Below are positions 1 to 6,858 of a stretch of 64,000 nt of DNA, in pieces; the stretch's first letter is position 1; each line of letters starts with the position of its first letter. Made by a program: the position numbers and the translations under genes. This DNA comes from Kaiparowitsia implicata GSE-PSE-MK54-09C (lineage in GTDB: Bacteria > Cyanobacteriota > Cyanobacteriia > Elainellales > Elainellaceae): positions 1 to 64,000 of the forward strand of contig JAHHHI010000067.1 in the NCBI GenBank assembly GCA_019359435.1. Direction: 5' to 3'. The notes beneath the pieces are model-generated. The model saw only the letters and a program-made list of their open reading frames with translations, was not told the origin of the DNA and did not search any database.

Positions 1-129
1 AAGCCCTTGAACGTCTGGTGCGCCTTGGCCCGATTAACGTGACAAACCGCTATCGAGGTGGAATCGATGAAACTGAGGCCGGTGACCTCGCCAAAACAGC
101 ATGTGTTTAGAAAGCTTACTAACGCCACC
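1..129 (-). pseudogene. Truncated IS982/IS5-like DDE transposase fragment
   Basis: Read on the minus strand, this edge of the window encodes an open stretch containing TCCFGEVTGLSFIDSTSIA, followed by VCHVNRAKAHQTFKG. This resembles the central part of IS982-type transposases, where the Asp of FIDST is the first residue of the DDE triad and the VCH..R..H.VFKG segment follows it. The similarity is recognised from memory of the family. The reading frame runs off the left edge. On the other side the resemblance stops at about position 130, exactly where a 41-bp inverted repeat begins, so the N-terminal part of the transposase is missing here. The element is probably dead, although the part beyond the left edge cannot be seen. 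Confidence 0.6.
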
Positions 130-240
130 TGAGTTCGACAACGAGTGAAGTGCTGAAAGAAAGGCTGAGGGTTACGCTCAAAGTATTGAATTCTAAGCAC
201 CTCAGCCTTTCTTTCAGCACTTCACTCGTTGTCGAACTCA
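130..240. repeat. 41-bp perfect inverted repeat with 29-nt loop
   Basis: The left arm (130-170, starting TGAGTTCGACAACGAG) and right arm (200-240) are exact reverse complements over 41 of 41 bases, separated by 29 nt. There is no T-run, so it is not a classic terminator for either strand. The left arm abuts the transposase fragment and the right arm lies 148 bp beyond the stop codon of the leftward TonB-like gene. It could be the end of a degraded mobile element, an inverted duplication, or a long transcript-ending hairpin. Confidence 0.85.
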
Positions 241-388
241 CGTTTTGCGAAGCGCCGTCTCTTGAACGTGGGCTCTCGAACATCGTTCAATTGCGCAAGT
301 TTTACAGGGTTTGAGCTGCTCCTGAACTGAGGTCAGACGACTTCGGAAAACCAGAGACGGAATCCATCAGCGCTGGTTTGAAAAGAGG

Positions 389-1555
389 CTATTGGGCCCG
401 GTTGACCACCACCGACACGATGAGGTAATCGCTGGCGATCGCCATTCCCTCTGTGGTTGCCGGGCTAAACTCCCATCGCTGCACCAAGCAAGCGGCCAAG
501 TCTGCGTAGTCTGCATTGCCGGAAGAATTGCGAACGGTCGTGCCTATCACACGTCCCGAAGCGTCTATTGTGACTTGAATATCGACTTCAACCCCAAACC
601 AGGGCAGGCTCTCAGGCTGAATCAGGCAGTTTCCGGACTGGGTAGGGTCAGCCAAAAACGTGCGTGACGTATCCAGCACTTGCGCCGGAATCTCGGGGAT
701 ATCCCGTGGATTTTCAGACTCGGGGACAGAGCGCGTGCTCACAATCGTGGCCACGAGGCTCGTGGGCATTGCCTCGCCGCCGATCGCCACATCTGGAAGG
801 ATTCCATCCGTTGGGTTGCCAGAGGAAGGGCGATCGCCCCCATCAGGCTGATCAGGCAACCCCGCGGCTATATCCCCTGGATTAGGAACGGCAGGTGGCG
901 AGGGCAGGGGCTCAGAATCGGGGAAGGTTTCACCCGGAGGCTGCCCTAAGTCACCGGGTGTTTCTGGAGCAGATGTTTCAGGCGGAAACGGTTGCGGTGA
1001 GGGGGCTGTTGCCTCAGGCGAAGGGGACTCAGGAAATTGGGACTCAGGAAATTGGGAGTCGGGAGCCTGGGACTCTGGCACCTGAGAGTCGGGCACCGAA
1101 GGCTGCGGCGGCAGGCTAAAGTCCAAACCCAACGGTAGATTAGGCTGTGGATTGGGTTGCAGTTCTGGATTTAGAGCGATCGCGCCATCGGGTGCTGGCG
1201 CTGGATTCGGCAAGGGGGCTGGCTGCGGTGCTGAGAACGCGTCGGGCGGAGCGATCGCCCCACTCTCAGCATCAAACGCTGGCGGAATATCTTCGAACTG
1301 AGCGTCTGGTGTGGCCTCTGCTGTCTCGCTGCCCTGCAGCCCCAGAGTGTTCAAATCCACAATTTCAATCGGGGTTGCCGCCGACGCACTAGAGCGCGTC
1401 ATCATCCGCAGCAAATAGGGCAACAGCAACAGCAGCCCAAAGTGCAGCAGCAACGACCCCATCGCCACCCACCACCATAGTTTGGGCGGGTCGAGGTGCT
1501 TCCGAAACCCTGCGTCGGTGTAGAGATACTTCTGCACGTGAGCGAGTTGCCCCAT
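389..1555 (-). CDS. TonB-family protein with long proline-rich linker
   Basis: The 388-residue product has a cytoplasmic N-terminus, one transmembrane helix at about residues 28-50 (WWWVAMGSLLLHFGLLLLLP), a long Pro/Ser/Glu-rich periplasmic region (about 60-260), and a C-terminal TonB-like domain (about 285-385). That domain contains the VDIQVTIDASGRV segment and AACLVQRWEFSPA, which are typical of TonB C-terminal folds. TonB proteins couple inner-membrane proton-motive force to outer-membrane transporters through ExbB/ExbD. No exbB, exbD or receptor gene is in this window, so energy coupling is inferred from the family only. The linker contains short repeats of the type PESQxPxSQ encoded by near-identical 15-18 bp units around 1020-1100. 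The ATG start at 1555 places the membrane anchor correctly. Confidence 0.75.
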   Translation of the reverse strand: MGQLAHVQKYLYTDAGFRKHLDPPKLWWWVAMGSLLLHFGLLLLLPYLLRMMTRSSASAATPIEIVDLNTLGLQGSETAEATPDAQFEDIPPAFDAESGAIAPPDAFSAPQPAPLPNPAPAPDGAIALNPELQPNPQPNLPLGLDFSLPPQPSVPDSQVPESQAPDSQFPESQFPESPSPEATAPSPQPFPPETSAPETPGDLGQPPGETFPDSEPLPSPPAVPNPGDIAAGLPDQPDGGDRPSSGNPTDGILPDVAIGGEAMPTSLVATIVSTRSVPESENPRDIPEIPAQVLDTSRTFLADPTQSGNCLIQPESLPWFGVEVDIQVTIDASGRVIGTTVRNSSGNADYADLAACLVQRWEFSPATTEGMAIASDYLIVSVVVNRAQ

Positions 1556-2005
1556 AGGTTATCTTTTTATCTTCAGTCGCAGCGCACGCCGAGCGCAGAC
1601 TTAATGTCAGCAAGAGAACAGGCGTCTGCGGTCTGGCAACTCAATGCTAACGACTCGAATCAAAATCCGGGTCAGAGGCCGGGGCACAAGTTGGGCGATC
1701 GCCCCTGTTCTCTCAGTCCCCAAGATACATCACCCTCAGTAGACGAATGAACACGCTAAATTGTTCGCAGCGATCACTCAATCTTCTCTCGGCTGTGGTG
1801 ATCACGACGTCCAAACACAGTCCGGGTAGGGATGCACGAACCACGCTCTTACTAAGCCGTCCTAAAAACAGAGGAGAAAAGCCGTCACCTGCCCTGCCCA
1901 TTAGGCGCCTCTACTCGTTTGCAGGGATAATGGAAAAACGATTTGGTTGAGCCGCTCGGACTGCTGCTCTCCTTGTCCTCCCATTGATCTTGGCAAAGGC
2001 AACTG
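1556..2005. other. Intergenic stretch, nothing recognised
   Basis: About 450 bp lie between the divergent TonB-like and DUF2358 genes. They hold one HIP1 site and several short open frames without recognisable products. Promoters for both flanking genes must lie here, but I could not pick convincing -35/-10 pairs. Confidence 0.4.
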
Positions 2006-2392
2006 ATGGATATTTTGGACATCCTCAAGCAGGACTATCGCAACTTTCCTTACCAGCAAACCTTTAGCATTTATGCCGAAGAGGTTTACTTTAAAGACCC
2101 CATGACAGAATTTCGGGGGCGCGATCGCTACCAGCAAATGCTCGGGTTTATCCAGACTTGGTTTCGCCATCCTCAGCTCAACCTGCACCAGATACAGCGC
2201 GACGACTCCCACATCCGCACCGATTGGACGCTGAGCTGGACTACGCCCTTGCCCTGGCAGCCCCGCATTGCTATCTCTGGCTGGAGCGATCTGGAACTTA
2301 ATGACCAAGAGCAGGTGATTTCTCACATCGACTATTGGACTTGTTCTCGGTTAGACGTGCTAAAGCAGCATTGGCCCGGGCGGGTAGATTAA
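2006..2392 (+). CDS. DUF2358 family protein
   Basis: The 128-residue protein starts MDILDILKQDYRNFPYQQTF and contains YAEEVYFKDPMTEFRGRDRY and WTLSWTTPLPWQPRI, the pattern I associate with DUF2358. This is a small NTF2-like family found in cyanobacteria and plastids whose function is not established. There is no signal peptide or membrane segment, so it should be soluble and cytoplasmic. The ATG at 2006 gives the usual family length. It stands alone, 228 bp before the ArsA gene on the same strand, with a HIP1 site and AT-rich sequence between them. Confidence 0.7.
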   Translation: MDILDILKQDYRNFPYQQTFSIYAEEVYFKDPMTEFRGRDRYQQMLGFIQTWFRHPQLNLHQIQRDDSHIRTDWTLSWTTPLPWQPRIAISGWSDLELNDQEQVISHIDYWTCSRLDVLKQHWPGRVD

Positions 2393-2619
2393 CAGCTAAT
2401 CCAAATCCCATACCCCCGGCTCCACATCCGTCAATTTGTAGGGGCGAATGGCATTTGCTCTGCCCAACTGGGGGGACTAAGCAGGATTTGGTTCGAGGAG
2501 AGCGAATGGGGGCGATCGCCCCAACAGATGCACCAATCGCACCGATTTAGAACGCTCCACGTTAGATTAGATAGATTAGAAGAAATGTAAATATTCATCA
2601 CAACACCAGTCGGGAATCC

Positions 2620-3807
2620 ATGCGCGTAATTTTGATGACGGGGAAGGGCGGCGTGGGCAAAACCTCAGTTGCAGCCGCAACAGGGCTGCGCTGCGCTGAG
2701 TTAGGCCACAAGACCTTAGTACTCAGCACCGATCCAGCCCACTCTCTAGCCGACAGCTTTGATCTAGAACTGGGGCATGAGCCTGTCTTGGTACGCCCAA
2801 ACCTCTGGGGTGCAGAACTAGACGCACTGATGGAACTCGAAGGCAACTGGGGCGCGGTCAAGCGCTACATTACCCAGGTGTTGCAGGCGCGAGGGCTCGA
2901 TGGTGTGGAAGCCGAAGAACTCGCGATCCTCCCAGGCATGGATGAAATTTTTAGCCTCGTCCGCATGAAGCGTCACTACGACGACGGTGACTTCGATGTG
3001 TTGATTATCGACTCAGCGCCCACGGGCACAGCGCTGCGCCTGCTGAGCTTGCCAGAAGTAGCAGGCTGGTACATGCGCCGCTTCTATAAGCCGCTGCAAG
3101 CCGTATCTGCGGCACTACGGCCTTTGGTAGAACCCATCTTTCGACCCATTGCGGGCTTCTCGTTGCCCAACCAAGAAGTCATGGATGCCCCCTACGAGTT
3201 CTACCAACAAATTGAAGAACTAGAGAAAGTGCTGACCGATAGCGCTGTCACCTCGGTTCGGTTGGTGACCAATCCCGAAAAAATGGTGATCAAAGAATCG
3301 CTGCGGGCGCACGCCTATCTCAGCCTCTACAACGTGGCGACAGATATGGTCGTGGCTAACCGCATCATTCCCGATAGCGTCACTGATCCCTTTTTCCAAC
3401 GTTGGAAGGAGAACCAGCAGCAGTATCGCCAAGAGATTCACGACAACTTCAGCCCGCTGCCGGTTAAAGAAGTGCCGCTATATTCCGAAGAAATGTGTGG
3501 CATCGCTGCGCTAGAGCGGCTCAAAGAAACGCTGTATGGCGACGAAGATCCGTCTCAGGTCTACTACAAAGAAACCACCATGCGTGTGGTGCAAGGCGAT
3601 GGTCACTATAGCTTAGAGCTATACCTGCCGGGCATCCCCAAAGACAAGGTGGAACTGAGCAAATCTGCCGACGAACTAAACGTGAGAATTGGTAACCACC
3701 GCCGCAATTTGGTACTGCCCCAAGCGCTCGCAGCGCTCCAGCCCGCTGGTGCCAAGATGGAAGACGATTACCTCAAAATTCGGTTCGCCAGTCCAGTCAC
3801 TGCTTAG
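2620..3807 (+). CDS. ArsA/GET3-family ATPase with C-terminal HSP20-like domain
   Basis: This 395-residue P-loop ATPase has a deviant Walker [10 protein letters not shown] at residues 8-16, a switch I-like DPAHSLADS near residue 40, and [12 protein letters not shown] around residues 131-142, all diagnostic of the ArsA/GET3 group. The last 75 residues (from about 320, including [19 protein letters not shown]) resemble the ArsA-HSP20 domain often fused to bacterial and plastid ArsA homologues. I see no CxxC zinc pair of eukaryotic GET3, and no arsenite pump gene is adjacent. A role in arsenite export is therefore unlikely; handling of membrane proteins or another client is more plausible but unproven. 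The ATG start follows an AT-rich leader. A small MITE sits immediately after the stop codon. Confidence 0.85.
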   Translation: MRVILMTGKGGVGKTSVAAATGLRCAELGHKTLVLSTDPAHSLADSFDLELGHEPVLVRPNLWGAELDALMELEGNWGAVKRYITQVLQARGLDGVEAEELAILPGMDEIFSLVRMKRHYDDGDFDVLIIDSAPTGTALRLLSLPEVAGWYMRRFYKPLQAVSAALRPLVEPIFRPIAGFSLPNQEVMDAPYEFYQQIEELEKVLTDSAVTSVRLVTNPEKMVIKESLRAHAYLSLYNVATDMVVANRIIPDSVTDPFFQRWKENQQQYRQEIHDNFSPLPVKEVPLYSEEMCGIAALERLKETLYGDEDPSQVYYKETTMRVVQGDGHYSLELYLPGIPKDKVELSKSADELNVRIGNHRRNLVLPQALAALQPAGAKMEDDYLKIRFASPVTA

Positions 3808-3815
3808 CGCTTTTC

Positions 3816-3906
3816 GGCGTTGCTGAATGACGCTATGATTTCGCCGGATTGAGGACAGAACTACAAGGCTTTCAGAAACTGTTTCATAGACTGATTCAGC
3901 AACGCC
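3816..3906. mobile_element. 91-bp MITE with IS1-family-like ends and 8-bp TSD
   Basis: The element begins GGCGTTGCTGAAT and ends ATTCAGCAACGCC, giving 13-bp perfect terminal inverted repeats. It is flanked on both sides by the direct repeat CGCTTTTC (3808-3815 and 3907-3914), an 8-bp target-site duplication. The same terminal sequence GGCGTTGCTGAATCA occurs at the left end of the 755-bp IS1-family element at 16406, which also made an 8-bp duplication. The 65-bp interior has no coding capacity. It is inferred to be a non-autonomous derivative mobilised by an IS1-family transposase. The insertion is one base after the stop codon of the ArsA gene. Confidence 0.85.
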
Positions 3907-4113
3907 CGCTTTTCAACCTAAGTTGTAGTGGGTTCACGAGACACCGGTTTTCCCCTTGCGACCCAAGGATGGGGCTCTAAGGATTGCGCATTAAATAACG
4001 TGGGATAGCCGTCCCGGCTGTCCACGGTCAGGCAAGATGCCTAACCTACAAGAACTGCACATTAAAAGATCCGTGTTCCTACGCTTATCTCGGTGTGGCA
4101 ACAGGTTGAATAA

Positions 4114-4133
4114 GGGTGCAAGAACTTGCACCC
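4114..4133. repeat. Short inverted repeat in the ArsA-membrane protein gap
   Basis: GGGTGCAAG and CTTGCACCC form a 9-bp stem with a 2-nt spacer. It lies in the otherwise uninformative 3915-4197 interval, which also contains a stretch around 4010-4050 (GTCCACGGTCAGGCAAGATG) of the kind that recurs in cyanobacterial intergenic repeats. There is no T-run, so terminator function is doubtful. Confidence 0.5.
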
Positions 4134-4197
4134 TACATCTGAACCCATCAGGACAATGACCCGATGGAATCCTCACGATCAGGTATTCGGTTGATCT

Positions 4198-4722
4198 ATG
4201 CCCGTTACAGCTGCATCCGTTGCTTCTAACCCATCTTTCCTCGGCAAGCCACGCTCTCTAGGGCAAGTGGTGCGACGATCCGTGCTGTCGGGGTTGGTCT
4301 ACTACGCCTATTACAAATGGATGATTCACGATGAGCTGAAGCGCTATCAGGGCCACGGATGGTCTGGGGTGCTGTGCCTGATGCCGTTTCTGGTGGGGAT
4401 TGTGCTTCCGAAACTTTTGCAACGGTATGATCCTGATGTTCCGGGGTGGTTTGGCTGGTTCTCGCTGGTGGGGCTCGGGTGGATCTACATGGTGCAGTTT
4501 CGGCTATACCGCACTGTGAATGGCCTGTACCGAGAGCTGGGGCAGGCGGAGCCACTGAGGATTTGGTGGCTGTTTGTGCCAGGGCTGAACTTGCTGGTAG
4601 GGCTGCGGCAAATTCACTACCTCAGTCGGTTTTGGGCGATGCAGCGCGGAGAACGAGTGACCGATCCGGTGGCGGCAGCGCTGCTTGGTTTATTCGGGGA
4701 AACGTCAGCACTAGATTTGTGA
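4198..4722 (+). CDS. Multi-pass membrane protein, DUF4234-like
   Basis: The 174-residue product has about three hydrophobic segments: near residues 34-44 (SGLVYYAYYKWMI), 60-75 (LCLMPFLVGIVLPKLL) and 80-100 (GWFGWFSLVGLGWIYMVQF), with a further hydrophobic stretch WWLFVPGLNLLVGL near 127-140. The pattern of YxxYKWMxxEL followed by GWxGxL resembles DUF4234-type proteins, but I am not sure of the family. It is predicted to sit in the plasma or thylakoid membrane. The pentapeptide-repeat gene follows 52 bp downstream on the same strand, so the two may be cotranscribed. Function unknown. Confidence 0.65.
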   Translation: MPVTAASVASNPSFLGKPRSLGQVVRRSVLSGLVYYAYYKWMIHDELKRYQGHGWSGVLCLMPFLVGIVLPKLLQRYDPDVPGWFGWFSLVGLGWIYMVQFRLYRTVNGLYRELGQAEPLRIWWLFVPGLNLLVGLRQIHYLSRFWAMQRGERVTDPVAAALLGLFGETSALDL

Positions 4723-4774
4723 GCTTTCCAAAAGCTGTCAAGATGAAGAAGGAATCTGCTTGGGGATCAGGGCA

Positions 4775-5302
4775 ATGAAATTAGGCAATCGTGCGTCTGG
4801 CTTGGCCCAGCGTTGGGGGCAACTGTTTGTTGTGCTGCTGGCGCTGCTGGTATGGAGTGTTCCCCAGGAGGCGATCGCCCTTCCGCCTCAATATGCACCA
4901 CCGCTCTCCTTCAGCAATGCAGAGCTGCGCGGTCGAGACTTTTCGGGGCAAACGCTGCGGGTGGCGGAGTTTTCCAACACGAATTTAGAAAACGCTGATT
5001 TTTCGAATGCGAATGCGCGAGGCGCAATATTTAGCGCCTCGGTGATGACTCACACGTCCCTTCACAGCGCAAATTTGTCTGACACCATGATGGATCAGAC
5101 TAAGTTTCAAGAGACTGACTTTAGCGATGCGGTGCTGGTGAATGCTATTTTGCTGGGTTCTTCGTTTGAGGATGTGGACATCACCGGAACTGATTTCACC
5201 GGTGCGTTGCTAGACGGCGCTCAGGTGAAGGAGCTATGTGCGATCGCCACGGGCACGAATTCCCAAACGGGCGTGTCTACGCGAGAGTCTCTAGGCTGTT
5301 AG
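4775..5302 (+). CDS. Exported pentapeptide-repeat protein
   Basis: Starting from the ATG at 4775, the 175-residue product has a signal peptide (LFVVLLALLVWSVPQEAIA, residues about 17-35, with an ALP-type cleavage region) followed by tandem A(D/N)LxX repeats. Examples are AELRGRDFSGQTLRVAEFSN and NLENADFSNANARGAIFSA, with SANLSDTMMDQTKFQETDFS further on. These form a right-handed quadrilateral beta-helix. Such proteins in cyanobacteria are often in the periplasm or thylakoid lumen; their biochemical role is generally unknown. A TTG five codons upstream is possible but would extend past the signal-peptide n-region without benefit. Two cysteines near the C-terminus (ELCAIATG and the final C) could form a disulfide in an oxidising compartment. 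Confidence 0.8.
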   Translation: MKLGNRASGLAQRWGQLFVVLLALLVWSVPQEAIALPPQYAPPLSFSNAELRGRDFSGQTLRVAEFSNTNLENADFSNANARGAIFSASVMTHTSLHSANLSDTMMDQTKFQETDFSDAVLVNAILLGSSFEDVDITGTDFTGALLDGAQVKELCAIATGTNSQTGVSTRESLGC

Positions 5303-5404
5303 TCGCAGGCTATGACACCGAATCGCGCGTTTCTAAGCGATTGCCACCTAGATTTAATTGATTTTTTGAATTGATTTGATTTACCAGTAACGAATAATGG
5401 CGCT

Positions 5405-6325
5405 ATGAAAATTGCAATTACAGGGGCTACAGGATTTGTCGGCACTCGCTTGGTGGAGCGACTGCAGCAAGAGGGGCACGCCATTGTGGTGTTGACGCGA
5501 GATGCGGCGCGAGGCCAGCGTGTGTTCCCTGACGGTGCGTTTCCCGCTGTGACCGTGGTGGAGTATACGCCGCTGGAGTCGGGGGACTGGCAAGGGGCGA
5601 TCGCCGGATGCGACGGGGTGGTGAACTTGGCAGGTGCTCCCATTGCTGAAGAACGCTGGACACCTCAGCGCAAGCAGCAGATTTGGGATAGCCGCACAAT
5701 TGGCACTGAGAAAATCGTCGAGGCGATCGCCCAGGCGAATCCTAAACCCAGTGTGTTGGTTAACTCGTCTGCCATTGGCTATTACGGCACCAGCGAAACG
5801 GCGACGTTTGACGAGACCAGCGCTGCGGGGAACGATTTCTTGGCTCAGCTGTGTCAGGCTTGGGAAGCAGCGGCCAAAAGCGTAAAGGATAGCGACACTC
5901 GGCTCGTGATTTTGCGCACAGGCGTGGTGCTGGGTATGGGCGGCGCGGTCGAAAAAATGCTGCTGCCGTTCAAAATGTTTGCGGGTGGCCCCATTGGCAG
6001 CGGGCGGCAGTGGTTCTCTTGGGTTCACCGCGATGACCTAGTGAGCTTGATCATCACAGCGCTGACCGACTCTAGCTTGGAGGGTGTGTACAATGCCACA
6101 GCGCCCAATCCTGTACGGATGGCTGAATTTTGCACAGCACTGGGGCATGTGCTGGGTCGCCCGTCTTGGCTGCCCGTGCCGCCGTTTGCGCTCGAAGCAC
6201 TGTTAGGCGATGCGGCTCAGGTGGTGCTTGAAGGGCAGCAGGTCATGCCAACGCGCACTCTCGAGTCAGGCTTTGACTATCGCTATGCCACCGTGAAGCC
6301 TGCGTTAGAAGAGGTGTTGTCGTAA
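5405..6325 (+). CDS. TIGR01777 family epimerase (SDR39U1-like)
   Basis: This 306-residue extended short-chain dehydrogenase has the nucleotide-binding motif GATGFVGTRLVERL at residues 7-20, VNLAGAPIAEERWT near residue 75, and a C-terminal DUF1731-type segment (FALEALLGDAAQVVLEGQQ). These match TIGR01777 proteins such as E. coli YfcH and human SDR39U1. In plants the homologue is reported to matter for cell division and chloroplast function, but the substrate is unknown. The ATG at 5405 is preceded by an AT-rich leader. It reads alone; the next gene is convergent. Confidence 0.85.
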   Translation: MKIAITGATGFVGTRLVERLQQEGHAIVVLTRDAARGQRVFPDGAFPAVTVVEYTPLESGDWQGAIAGCDGVVNLAGAPIAEERWTPQRKQQIWDSRTIGTEKIVEAIAQANPKPSVLVNSSAIGYYGTSETATFDETSAAGNDFLAQLCQAWEAAAKSVKDSDTRLVILRTGVVLGMGGAVEKMLLPFKMFAGGPIGSGRQWFSWVHRDDLVSLIITALTDSSLEGVYNATAPNPVRMAEFCTALGHVLGRPSWLPVPPFALEALLGDAAQVVLEGQQVMPTRTLESGFDYRYATVKPALEEVLS

Positions 6326-6489
6326 CTGAGCGAGGGATTGGGTGAGGCATCGGGGAGAGTCGCAGCGCCGCTAGCCCATTCACCCGAGGCGGAGCTAGGG
6401 CCGCGCGACAGGCTATGTTTGCAGTCCGCGCGCTGGTGGACTGCGTCTATTGTTTGTGGACTGCGCTCATGGGCAGATTGCGCTAATTA

Positions 6490-6741
6490 CTAATTGGGTG
6501 TGCCAGTGCCCAATCGTTTGCTGAGCCAACTGGCAATGCCGCTGGCGATCGCCCCCAGCATCAACACCCCAATCGCCGGTTGAAACACAGGCTGCCACAG
6601 CCGATACCACAGGTCAAACCCTAGCGGCACATCGAGCGATCGCCCTATCAGTGCAGCCGCAAACCATACAAACGCCGCCAGCACAAAAAACGTATCCAGC
6701 ATTAGCACTGTGTTTAGCCCGTTTAGCACTTTGTCTTTCAT
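6490..6741 (-). CDS. Small two-helix membrane protein
   Basis: The 83-residue protein has two predicted transmembrane helices: about 15-33 (MLDTFFVLAAFVWFAAALIG) and about 53-70 (PAIGVLMLGAIASGIASWL). This is a common cyanobacterial conserved-hypothetical type; I do not recognise a named family. The ATG start at 6741 is 118 bp from the divergent 680-residue gene, so they may share a promoter region. Function unknown. Confidence 0.65.
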   Translation of the reverse strand: MKDKVLNGLNTVLMLDTFFVLAAFVWFAAALIGRSLDVPLGFDLWYRLWQPVFQPAIGVLMLGAIASGIASWLSKRLGTGTPN

Positions 6742-6858
6742 TGGCAGCTCTTTGATAACGCCCTCTCATCTTACCGCTGGGGCGATCGCAAACCGCACAC
6801 CGCCTGTTTCCATCCCAATACAATCTCGTCATAATGCCAGAAAAGGCACAGCGCGGGT

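Noticed and set aside
3-110. Plus-strand open frame at the left edge that could be the 3' end of a gene
   Set aside because: The minus strand of the same DNA encodes a recognisable transposase segment (FIDSTSIAVCH), so the plus-strand frame is a shadow.
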